A stretch of 64,000 bases of DNA from Lonicera japonica (lineage: Eukaryota > Streptophyta > Magnoliopsida > Dipsacales > Caprifoliaceae): positions 1 through 64,000 of the forward strand of contig JAKCWG010000423.1 in assembly GCA_021464415.1 (NCBI GenBank), read 5' to 3'. A model generated the notes under the pieces. It had not been told where the DNA came from. It ran no database searches and worked only from the letters and a program-made list of their open reading frames with translations. Both the position numbers and the translations under genes were made by a program. Shown piece by piece: positions 23,430-34,302 of this stretch. How positions within the stretch are numbered: the stretch's first letter is position 1; each line of letters starts with the position of its first letter.

Positions 23430-25812
23430 TCGTTAGAAATCAACATTGGGAGCACCCCAAGGTCTCCTCCTTCCTTACATGATACTCCCCCACCCCTTCA
23501 TTGGCGATTTAACACTAAGTTTAGAATTTGTCGACCTTTAACAAAAGCTCCTTGTGCCTCCCCCACCGTCTCAACTAGCACCTCCCATAACCTTAAAGAT
23601 AGGACCTTGGCCAATAACTTATAAAGACTAGTGACAAGGCTTGTCGGTCTATAATCCTTAAGCTTAAGTGAAGCAATCTTCTTCGGAATAAGGCAAATGT
23701 ATGTCGTATTAGTGCGCGCATTGACCACCCCTTCTTATAGAACTCCTTAAACACCTTCATCACATCTTTTTTGATAATTTCCCAACCTTTCTTGAACACT
23801 TCCATCGTATAGCCATCTGGGTCAGGCGCTTTGTTCACATGCATCTATGGCCTCCCTAACCTCCTTCTCCTCAAGCGGTCTTTCTAAACAGCATCAATCG
23901 GAGACCAATCTGAATCCTTAAATCCTACACAAGACCTTTCCTTTGTATATAGTTTCGAGAAAAAGTTCATCAACTCTCTTTATTTTGGCCTCATCCGCCA
24001 CCATTACCCTATCCTCTTTTTCCAACTTGTAAATCAATTTATTCACCTTTCTTTAATTGACAACCCGATGAAATAATTTAGAATTTGCATCCCACTCTAT
24101 CACCCCCTTAACATTCACCTTTTGATTCCAAGAATTTTTCTCCTTTAACAGAATTTCATCCAACTCCTTTAATTTTTTTTCTCCTCCACCACTTCCACCC
24201 TAGTTGGACCCCTTGACTCCCCTTCATCAATCTCTTGAATTCTTTTAAGAACTGCCTTTAAGGACTCTAATGTCACTGAAGACCTCTGTTTCCATTGTTT
24301 CATTCTCATTTTCACTAGTTCAAACTTCTTTATGAACTTATAACCTTCATATCCACTAACTGAACGTTCCTCCTACCATTCCTTGAATTTTCCCAAAAAG
24401 TCTGCTTGATATAGCCATATGTTCTCGAACCGAAATGGAGTCAGTCCCCATCGAAAAAGTTTATTATCCAAGATCAATGGGAAGTGGTCCGACACTAATC
24501 TAATGAGCACCTCCTCTCTAACCAATACAAATTCATCCCAATCTGAACAAAATAAAAATATATATAGTCTAGAATATGTATTCCCGTTTGACCAAGTGAA
24601 ATTAACATTGCTCATACCCGGATTGTTTAACTCTAAATCTCTGATAAAAGTATCGAACTTCTTCGTACCTCTGGTCCACCTCCCCGAATCGCCCTCATTT
24701 TTTCGGATGAAAATCAAATTTTATTGAAATCCCCTCCCAGGCACTACCTGTTCCAGCATAACCAGCTTAGATCCGCCAACTCTTCCTAGAACTTAGCCCT
24801 CTCCTTGTATCTACATGGCCCGTATACTCCTGTCATCCACCATCCCCCTTGTAACGGTTTCAACTTGACTGACAATGTGAACTTCTCTTTAATACACCCC
24901 TCCCCCGATAGAACTCTCATATCCCAATGACTAAAATCCCTTCTAACCTTCCCACAAATAAAAGAAAGGCCCAATCTTTGTGTTTAACTCCCCACACCGC
25001 TCAGACGACTCCCAATTAATTTTCTTTTTCTTTATTTCTTGCAAGATTACCACTTTCGGATTCTCCCTCAGCACTATCTCTTTAACCTTTCTTTTGTTCT
25101 CCCTCCCCCACAACCCCCTTACATTCCAAGAGATTATCTTCAATGATACCGCCTAACACCACTCCTAACTGCACTACCCTCACCCCCTTTCTCATAATTG
25201 ACATTGCATTTTAGATTCTAAAACTCTCTGGTCCTTTTTCTACCTGTTCCATTCTTTTTCTTCCAGTTGCCCCTGTTCTTTGGCGTTGTTATAGTCATCC
25301 GTACCCCCATTCTCGTTAAGATGTAGCTGAACTTTGCCCTCTTATGACTATTTAATCCTGACCACATCTTTTCCCCCTGATACATCTCTCTAAACGTTCA
25401 TTCTGTTGTATAACGAAACTGCCTCAACCTCCTAAAACCTCCATACTGTTCATCTCTTCCCCTTCAGCTGTTAGTAATAGAAGTAATGGTGATTGTTTCG
25501 ATTTATTTGCTTGTGGTTGTGCCTGTGCTTCCAAATACTGTGACATTAGCAGTGCTGTTAGAGACAATAGTTGCACCCCTATAGCACCACTCCCCTTCAT
25601 AACAGACATAAAATGCTAATTTTGGTACATTAAATCTACCCCTCCTTGTTATAATCTGCCATCACCTGACTTGGAACTGAATCTGCAATGGTCTTTGAAG
25701 CCTCAGCGCTCATTCTTGTTTCATGTCCTCCCACCATATTTATCCTGGTAAAATGAGATAGCACCACTATTATCCTCTTTTGAGTTATAATCGTCACCAT
25801 AATCATCACCCT
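23430..25812 (-). mobile_element. LINE (L1 type): ORF1 end, endonuclease and start of RT
   Basis: Read on the minus strand. The end of a degraded ORF1 (about 25812-25200) precedes an apurinic endonuclease starting MKIISWNVRGLWGRENKRKV (25143) with FTWSNGN and a later VSDHFPL (24540-24480). Next come the RT start with KAPDPDGY (near 23830) and IPKKIASLKLKDYRPTSL (near 23680). The RT stops at about 23430, so the catalytic part of RT and the 3' half are gone. Many stops and frameshifts. The 5' part of the same LINE continues at 41155-41881, beyond the LTR insertion. Confidence 0.82.
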
Positions 25813-28240
25813 TGTAACGCCCCATATGTCTCTATTTCACGGAATCACGATACAAGTCGCGTGTAAGGCAAAAGTGTACTTCGGATAGCCATATTTTACT
25901 CCAAAAGGATCTGAATGGCTCAAAGACTTCCAACAAGTTACATTAATATATTTAAGCATGTTAGAATAGTTGTAAGTCATTTCGTGTGGTTCGAGTCAAA
26001 ATCGGGATGTAGATTGCAAGTTTTTAATTTACCCGACTTTATAAATTTTGGATAACTTGGAGGAAGCGTAACTTCTTCGTTCCTCGCCAAATTGAGTTTC
26101 TATTCACTAAGGGCTCTAGATTTTTATGCAATCTACAACTTTCATGTTTTGGCTGAAAGCCAATTCAAGCTCCTACTAGGTCGAAACTGAGCGCGAAATA
26201 GGCGAATCGCTAACAGATGTTCATTCGGTAACATTAACGCGTTGACTTCGATGCATTTCTAGGAATTATCCTTCGGGAATTTGAAAAAGCTTCCTTCTGA
26301 GAAGTTGTAGATCTTCTAATAAGCTTTTCGTGGACATAACGATCATCTCAATCGGACTTTCGAGTGAGAAGTTATGGTCGTTTAAAATTCAGTACAGCAT
26401 GCCCAAAATCAACTGTGAACAGTGACGAAAAATTGAGAACGGGACTTTTATATATGTCTGTTCACCTCCATTCCTTCTCATTTTATCACTTTCACTTGAG
26501 GGCTTCTAAAAAGAGATAAAATATGCGATTTTGGGAGTTTTGAGCATGATTTGAGATCACGACAGTAGCTCTTCCTTCTTCCCAATCACCGAGCATTATT
26601 CATCGTCATCTTCATCATTTTCACCTCTTTCCATGGCTGAAAAATGGGGATAGCTTGTGATTCTCTTGACCCAGCTCATCTCGGCTACGATTCTTCGAGG
26701 GATTAACCCTATATAGGTGGGAACATTATTATTGAAGCTTGTTTTCAAGTTATTATGACAAATTCTTACCAAATCAAACAACACTTAGAGTTTTCACTCA
26801 AAACACACGTTCATGGGGGGTTCGGGCTATTTTATTTCGAATATTTGGTTGATTTACATTACATATAACTTGATTATGATTCTTATACCAAAAGCCCCAA
26901 TTTCAAATGGGTTTTAAGTATTGTGAGAATCCGCAAATGCGACCCCCGGGTCTCGTCCCCGCTCGTTGGGCGTCTGAAGCGTCGGAACTGATTCCGTCGC
27001 TCCATTTGCTTGGAGTTGTTTGATGATTCTTATCATGTGTCCCTACGTCTATTCTAGATGCAAAGGGATTCGTTCAGAGTCGCCAGTACGTTTTACGAGA
27101 AAATGGACAAAAAAGGTTGTGTAAGGGGAAAGGCTACAGATAAGCCTTTCTTTACACATTTGTCTGCGAAACCAGGATTCTATAGGGTTTGGGAACTATA
27201 TTACGGTTTGGGAAGGTGTTAAGCACCCATTCCGCCCTTTCGGTCTCTAGTGGTCTTTATATGTTTATTCTATGTTGAAAAACTTGGATGCTTTTACTGA
27301 CAGTCTACTACTCTTCAAATGAAAACCCTAATTTCTGGGGGAAAACGGGAAAGTGATGAAAACCTTTGTGTTCCGAGATCCGATATTTTTATTTAAAAAG
27401 GTGTAAATACAAGTGACAAAACCTTTTATTTTGAAAGAGTATCCCGTATTATTTCCTCAGATAATGACGGTTTTCTCGTGTTGTGTTTACTTTTGTAAAA
27501 GTTCGGATCTATGTCGGGACTAATTTAATATGGAACTAGAACTCTTTGGGGAGAGTTATCAATCACGTCGCAGTCTATAGAGAAGACAGGATATGTTGAT
27601 TCTAATTCCTAGATAAGTCGTATCAGTCTGGGTTTTGAAAACAGAATTTTATCCGGACGATAACATACTTACTCTTCTGGTTTTGCAAATGGTTTTATCA
27701 GGGTCTTTTGTTTTGAAAACGGTAGACTATTTATAACTTGGCAATAAGTTTATTCAAATAAAACGTGGACAAAACAACAGAAATAAAACAAGTACACAGA
27801 TAGACCTATTTTTCGAGCGCGTTAGGAATCTAGCCCAACCATGTTGCCACTTCGCTTACCAGGACGGGGATCGACCTGCCCGGTCAGGTCGCGGGGTGCG
27901 GGGCAGCGCCCCGTTAGGAAAAAATCGAATTCTAAAAGTTTACAATAAAACTAACATGCGAATATCTTATTTAATTACGAGAAGAAACTTTATTTACCTT
28001 CCCGACGAGAATAATAATAAGAAAGAGAATATAATACGGCAGAGAGATCTCCGGCGATAATAATCTTCTCCTTCTTCAGATATTTCCGAGAATTCGATTC
28101 CAGAGACGGGACACGTCGAGTGTCGGGAATAGATTCGATAATTCTTCAGAGATAAGATGATAAAATGCTTGATAAAATCAGACTAAAACTCAGAATTTCT
28201 AGATTCAAGTTGCTGCCTCTAACCCTTGGGGGGTGTTGGC

Positions 28241-28249
28241 CTATTTATA
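28241..28249 (-). promoter_or_regulatory. TATA box of Ogre-like LTR
   Basis: Minus-strand TATAAATAG in the context GCAGTATAAATAGGCC, at the U3/R position expected for an LTR promoter, directly downstream of the palindrome array. Confidence 0.65.
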
Positions 28250-28264
28250 CTGCTCGGGGAAGAT

Positions 28265-28583
28265 TGTCGCGCGACATTTCCCCAAAAAAGGCAAGTGTCG
28301 CGCGACATATCTGTTTGTCGCGCGACAATCGGCTGAAGTGATGGGTCCTGACACTGTGATGTGTCAGAAAGTGGTTGGTCGGGTGCAGAGAGTGATTGTC
28401 GCGCGACATAGTGGGATTGTCGCGCGACAAGCGGCTGAAGTGATGGGTCCTGACACTGTGATGTGTCAGAAAGTGGTTGGTCGGGGTGCAGAGAGAGATT
28501 GTCGCGCGACATTCCAATGATTGTCGCGCGACAATGTGATATGTCGTGCGACAATCCTTCATAAAAAAGGTTTGTCGCGCAAC
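28265..28583. repeat. Array of TGTCGCGCGACA palindromes upstream of LTR TATA box
   Basis: Seven perfect 12-bp palindromes start at 28265, 28296, 28316, 28397, 28418, 28500 and 28522. Two variants follow at 28542 (TGTCGTGCGACA) and 28572 (TTGTCGCGCAACAA). A ~102-bp unit containing GTGATGGGTCCTGACACTG is duplicated (about 28330-28410 and 28432-28511). On the LTR's own strand the array lies 16 to about 335 bp upstream of the TATA box. Confidence 0.95.
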
Positions 28584-30534
28584 AAACCCCCCCGGGGTAG
28601 TTTCGGATGCTCGGGTGGGTCCCGGGCTCCAAAAACAGTAGTCTCGTAGGTCGTTTAGGGTTCTTGCGGGGGTCACGGATCGGGGTGTCTACAAGTATGG
28701 TTTGCATACGACCCTCATATACAGATACGATAGCGAACAACCACTTTGATATACATATATATGAGGATATATATAGCATTAAAAGTATGATTTGGGTATA
28801 ATTACTTGTGTTTGCGATGTTATTATTGTACTTTGGTTATTATTTTCTTTTTTTATGAGTTTTGCTAACTACTCGCCAGTCCGTAACTATGCTGGGCAGA
28901 TTTATAAGATTATTTTGAGTAAATTAAGTACAAAAACTATATGGGGAAGTTTATATTAAACTTAAAACTTATCAATTATATATTATACTTGCTTGGAGCT
29001 TACATGATAGAAATCTATAAAACTTCCCATACGGATGATATTCTTAAATAAGCCACTAGTTTCAGACTTGGTGACGTGAGTTTAAGTACAACAACAATAC
29101 TACCGTTTGATTTACGGTATATGTATATATATGTATGTATGCACTAGCTATATATGTATACATATGAGACATACCCTTATATGTTGGAACATATATGTTT
29201 TCATGGTTTATGCAAGTTTGTTATTTAGATATGAATGAGATTTCTTATGCGTTGTTTGAGGTTTCATATATATATATATATATATACATGGGTTTGGGCA
29301 CTTTAACATACCATTTGGTTATTACCTGTGGCGTATAGCTTGGAGGCTATGCGAGTTATGAGATTGTCCTTGGGGAACATAACCTATGTGATATTTGGAA
29401 AAGTAAGTTTGATATATATATATATATATATATCTGTATGCTGGTGTATGCACATGTAAAATGTATCTTTGAGTCAAGCATATAGAATTATGATATTCCA
29501 TGCTTTCGTAAACGATAATTATGATCTTTATACTAGTTTGGGTATATTAAGTATGTGTTTAAAATAAAGATAGCTTTTTATTACTTCTATTCTTGTTGGC
29601 TAGTTGATGGGTTCGAGATGAACCTTATTATTAGTTATCCGGCACAATTACTCGCTTATGGGCTTGTTACTTGGATGATTTGATTTGTACACATACATGG
29701 TTGCGCTAGTCTATGGTAGGTCCCAGGTTTGGTTTCTAAAGGTTGGGGTCGTAAGTTAGGACTGAGTGCCCCTGGGTGAAAGACCCGAAACCATGCACAA
29801 AAACGAACTGGAGGCCCTACTGCCGCGTGGGTGAAAGGCTACGAAATGAAGACCTGGTAGTACACTTGACTAGTTACAAGTTGTTGAGATAATCGCCGAG
29901 AGCGAGATATTTTTTAGACGATATGATTGTGGTGCCCCGTTGTATAAACTAACCAACGGTTTTTTATATATATATTTTTTCTTACCAAAGGCTATTTGTA
30001 TCTGAATGATACTTCTTTTACCGTATGTATGAGGTATATGACTATTATATGTTATTAGCTAGCTTTCAATTGTATTTTCAATTGGCGTATATCTTATGAT
30101 ATTTCGGGGATGGGAAAGCATTGGCATGCATATCTTAATATGATTTTTATTACAAAAGAAAATTACTTTCATTACTACACCTCGCACGCATTCTTTCTAC
30201 AACGCATTTTATATATCTATATTAAACCTTATAGTTCCCACTGAGCCCATGTTTGACTGATTCCCATTTTTCCAAATCGATTTTGGAGGTATATCTCGGG
30301 GGATGGCACGATTGTGAAGTCTATAACCATTTATTACCCTAGACATTTATAGTCGTCCTTAAATGACTTATCTTTTACTAATTTTGAATATCATTTGTAT
30401 AATTGAATTTTAATTTGATTAAATGTATAATTATTGAAAATGATGTATAGCATTTTAACTTGGATTGGGACCTCGTTGGAGGATTTGTATTGTATAGAAA
30501 TTGTATGAGTGATGCTTATGTGTGGAGTGTATCC

Positions 30535-31930
30535 TGTAGGTCAGAAAATACCCTAGAGGGGGGTGAACAGGGTTTTTAAAACTTAATGAGTTTTTTAAAA
30601 TCAATTTTAAAATATTCGATGTCTATGTCAATCAAGCAAACAATAAACAAGGATAATTCCAATCACAAGGTGCAAGTAACACAATATAAGAGTTCAAGAG
30701 TTAGAAAGATTGAACCGATCAAAGTCGAAGACTTTTTGTCTACACAGTTCGGCTTGTTAGCCCCTACTCCGCGCTCAGTTAGTACCCCGAGAAATTTCAC
30801 TATAACCGATCTCCTTCTGGGTGAAAATCAAACCTCTACAAGTGTATTCTTCTCACACACTTTTACAAGTATTAAATCTCTCTCAATACTCACACAAGAA
30901 TTCACTCTTGCTATCTTAAGAGATAAACCTCTCTTAATGTTTGAAAGAAATAATTTGGTGACTAACACCAATGTACAATAGCTCAATAGTGTATGAAGAT
31001 TACAACTTAAGCTCACACTAAGAGATATCAAATTTGATCAATAAAATATAGCTCAAAATAAAGATGATTGATCAAGAGAAATGTTCTTGAATCTTTGAAT
31101 ATTGAATGTAAATGAATAGAATAGTGTAGGAATGATTCAAGAGTGTTTAAATAAGTCTTAGATGGTGTATATATAGTCTAAGACACCATATGGCCGTTTG
31201 GAGGGAGTTGGTAAAAGTTAGGTACCAAAAATGGTAAAAAATCAAAACTCCAACGGCTAGTTTCTAGGCCATCAGTCGACTGAGCAAAGCTGATCAGTCG
31301 ACTGAGCAAAGCTCATCAGTCGACTGATGGTCTCCTCTGGTCTGCTGCCAGATTGACCAAAAATCCCATTTTTCACACTTTTGCAAATTAACTCAAAAAT
31401 CAATTTTGAGGATAGGGGATGTTTAAAATTGATTTTCTAAGACTTCTATCATTGTTTTTGTAACAAAATTCATTCATAAAAATTTATAGTGAATTTTTCA
31501 AGATGACTAGTTTTCGGTAAAAATACGTTTTCAAGGATAAAACTAGTTTTGATCAATCTTGTCAAGGTTAAATCATTTTATGAGCCATGTAATTGAACAA
31601 TGATATCTTTTACATAAAATCTAAGTACTCACTTAATTATGAACACCAATGAATCTTCGAGAGCTTTGTTTCTATCTTCGATTCTATTCTTCCTTGGCTT
31701 TTGGTACTTCATAGAGATGCCATTGAATGTGTGTTGACAAGAGTTGTGTGAGATGTAAAACTTTGATTGCAATACTTTGTAGATGAATGATCTTGATCCC
31801 GACTTTTCGGTTAAGTCCACGTGTGATCAATTTTATTGTGGCTATAACTTAAAACATCAACTACGTTAAATTACATGAGATTAAGTTTATTGTTATTATC
31901 AAAACAAGATTAATGACTTTCAAGTCAACA
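30535..31930 (-). repeat. 3' LTR of SIRE-like element
   Basis: 1396 bp. On the minus strand it starts TGTTGACTTGAAAG and ends CTGACCTACA. A TATA-like TATATATA lies at 31168-31175. It carries three TCAGTCGACTGA palindromes (31272, 31294, 31316) where the other LTR has one, which accounts for nearly all of the 45-bp length difference. Confidence 0.92.
31272..31327. promoter_or_regulatory. Triple TCAGTCGACTGA palindrome, 22-bp period, in LTR
   Basis: Three perfect 12-bp palindromes start at 31272, 31294 and 31316, separated by GCAAAGCTGA and GCAAAGCTCA. They lie about 97-152 bp upstream of the LTR TATA box on the minus strand. The 39201-40551 LTR keeps a single copy at 39938-39949. Confidence 0.85.
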
Positions 31931-32485
31931 ATCTCCCCCTTTTTGATGATGACAATAAATTAATGTGTGTTTGCGATTAAGATCATTAGTTGAGTTTTCT
32001 CAACGGGAAAACTCCCCCTCAAACTATGCATTAAAGAGAATATGGAATAAAGCAAGCATGCATAAGTAAATATACAGATCTTAATAAAGAGACTTCAAAT
32101 AAAGTTTAAACCAAATACTTAGAGTTAGGCACAATTTAAAACTGGGAATGATAAACCATAGAAGTTCATGGAAAAACCAAACATAAAAAAAAACAAAAAA
32201 AAAACTTAAAGGAGTTCATAATTAAACTGATAAAACTCAAAAAGTATGTACCAAGCACTCTAGCACACTTATTTCTCCCCCTTTGTTATCAACAAAAAGG
32301 AGAGAACCCAATGACTATTCTTGTGGGTCTTGTGGCCATTGACCCCAACCTTGATCAACTTGATGCGGGTTCCAAACCGGAAAGACATGCTCTGGATGGT
32401 AGCGAAAAAAGGCTTATTCATGAGCTCTTTGTCGATCCTCAATTCGATTGAATCGGTTCGTCATGTTGGTCGATAGAGCTTGAAC
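31931..32485 (-). other. 3' untranslated part of SIRE-like element
   Basis: Between the third ORF and the 3' LTR. It contains the polypurine tract next to the LTR and A-rich stretches; no frame. Confidence 0.6.
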
Positions 32486-32588
32486 TTAACCCGATAACCC
32501 TTGAATTGCTTGAAGAAAGGTGGCATTTGAGGATTGGCTACGGCCTTGAGAGGTAGTGGTTTCAGGGAGTTCGGAACTTTCTCCTCCC

Positions 32589-32619
<31 letters not shown>

Positions 32620-33567
32620 CACCCACTTCTTCGGATGAGCCATCACTTTCATCACCACTTTCATCTCTATCTCTAGGATCATTGGGAGTCCATTGTCCAT
32701 ATACCAAGTTGTATTTCATCAACCGAATCACCTTGGCGCTATAGGTCTCCTCACTTGTGGGAATGATAACATCGACCTCGTCTTCGAGTCGGATATTGTA
32801 AAATTTGAACAGTTGAGTGAGGGCCATTCCATAGACCAACCCTTGCCTTTTTCGATTAGTGATCTCAAAGAGATGATGGAACATAAGGCTAGCAAAGTCC
32901 AATCAGTGTCCCATTACTATCGCCCATACCAAGAATAGCTCCAAGGCATTGAGTGCAGCACGACTACCACGCCTTGGAATGATCGAGTACCCAAGGATTG
33001 AATGTATGAGACGGGCATCAAGTTTAAGCATTGAGGCCTTGATTTCTCCTTGCGTATTGCGAAATCTACGCTTGAGTATGATTCTTTTTGCAGCATTCTT
33101 ATTAAAACTGAGAAGATCCCCAAAGTTGGATGGAACTTCCGTTACATTATCAACGAGGAATTTGAATATTTCGACTAATTCGGCTTTGTTAAAACTAATT
33201 TGTTGCCCATTCAAAAGTGTAACAAGACGAGCCTTGTTGGGACGCCCATTGTCAAGAACCGGATTGTGTAGTTTTGCATAGAATAGCCGTATAAGCCGTG
33301 GGTACACATTTTCACGGATGTTCAAAAATCTATGATTCCTTAATTTTGAAACAATCCAGCAACATTCAAACCATTTAAAGCGAATAATTGAAAGTTGAAT
33401 TGTTTACCTTCGACGATAGCCCGTGTTGAATAGTCGTTGTTGAAATTTGCTTCGGCTTCATTGGAGATGAACAAAGGTAGTAGTGGAGCTTGAGGTGGTT
33501 GTGCCGATGATGAACATACTTGTGGTATGCTCTTTCGTGGGCGACGGGAGCGAGATGGTTGAGACAT
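32486..33567 (-). pseudogene. Third ORF of SIRE-like element (plant retrotransposon ORF after pol), broken
   Basis: Starts MSQPSRSRRPRKSIPQV (33567) with a basic, serine/proline-rich N-terminus. The 33567-33340 frame is shifted relative to 33325-32903, which begins MNIRENVYPRLIRLFYAKL. A TGA at about 32903 then separates the last part (to 32486), which contains GLVYGMALTQLF, an acidic run of about ten glutamates and a serine-rich end. The middle resembles the 'putative plant transposon protein' family often found downstream of pol in plant LTR elements; its function is unknown. I see no clear signal peptide or membrane span to support an envelope role. A CT-rich leader and palindromes precede it. 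Confidence 0.7.
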
Positions 33568-34072
33568 AACTATGGAGATTGGTGAAAGAAGTAGGTTTTA
33601 AAAAATTAGGGTTCTTAGGAGATTTGAAGATTTTGGGGTGAAAATTTGTGTGATTAAAGGGAATATGTGGGAAATAGGTTGGATGGAGTAGTAAGATAAG
33701 TTTTGGTAAAGAAATTTGGTGTAAGATAAAGTTTTGAGATGAAAATTGATAATGATGGCTAGGGTTAGGGTTTGAGAGAGGTTGAGATGGGTTTGAGAGA
33801 TTTTGAGATGAAATAGATGAGATTAATGTGTGATTTAATGTTGGAAGTGAAAATTTTTTGGTTTAGATGGAGTTTAGATGATGAAAATAGAGAATATATG
33901 ATGTTTATGAGGGTTTGGGATGAGTTTGGTGTGAGTTTTCTCGAAATGGAGAAGAGAGAAATGAAGGGAAAACAGGGGAAATAGAATGATATAGTGTAAC
34001 TGTTGTCCAGCACTGCTCAGTCGACTGATGAACCTCCTTCAGTCGACTGATGGTTCCTGATCAGTCGACTGA
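33568..34072 (-). promoter_or_regulatory. Candidate internal promoter and leader for third ORF
   Basis: Three TCAGTCGACTGA palindromes start at 34017, 34039 and 34061, again spaced exactly 22 bp. Some 20 bp downstream on the minus strand lies a TATA-like CACTATATCATTC (33984-33996). About 400 nt of CT/CA-rich, G-poor sequence follows, including AAACCCTAACCCTAGCC, before the ATG at 33567. This is the look of a plant 5' leader and suggests separate transcription of the third ORF. Confidence 0.5.
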
Positions 34073-34302
34073 CCACCTATTCTGCCATGATTTTCTAGAA
34101 TGTAGCATTTTAAGCCATGATCACCTAGAATGAGCAACTTTACAGCATTTTTGCTATAAGAAAGATATTAGTACATCAAATAAAATGTAATAGAGGCATT
34201 AGGTACACAAATACATAAATCATATTTAATCAACCAACACATAATTTTTGTATGCTTTAGATACAAGCATTAATGATCAATATACATGAAAATTTTGGTC
34301 AA

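Larger units (their letters stand above)
26922..28693 (-). mobile_element. Ogre-like solo LTR with palindrome array
   Basis: Runs TGTGAGAATCC to GTGTCTACA and is flanked by the perfect 5-bp repeat AGTAT (26917-26921 and 28694-28698). On the minus strand it begins TGTAGACACCCC, a start I recognise from Tat/Ogre-type LTRs. The block AGTCGCCAGTACGTTTTACG to GGTGTTAAGCACCC (27078-27228) is also characteristic of that group. A TATA box TATAAATAG lies on the minus strand at 28241-28249. No internal region is present. A related LTR is at 42430-43478. Confidence 0.85.

Noticed and set aside
28265..28583. CRISPR-like array
   Set aside because: Repeats are 12-bp palindromes with unequal spacers, partly from segment duplication, in a plant LTR; there is no repeat/spacer regularity and no cas context.
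28219..28779. Minus and plus frames of 95-186 codons across the palindrome array (with repeated VARQS/SRDN motifs)
   Set aside because: They are translations of the TGTCGCGCGACA repeats inside a solo LTR; the repeating peptide follows from the DNA repeat and no start context or homology supports a gene.
32486..33567. Retroviral-type envelope gene
   Set aside because: Position after pol is env-like, but no signal peptide, membrane anchor or cleavage site is visible; described only as a third ORF.
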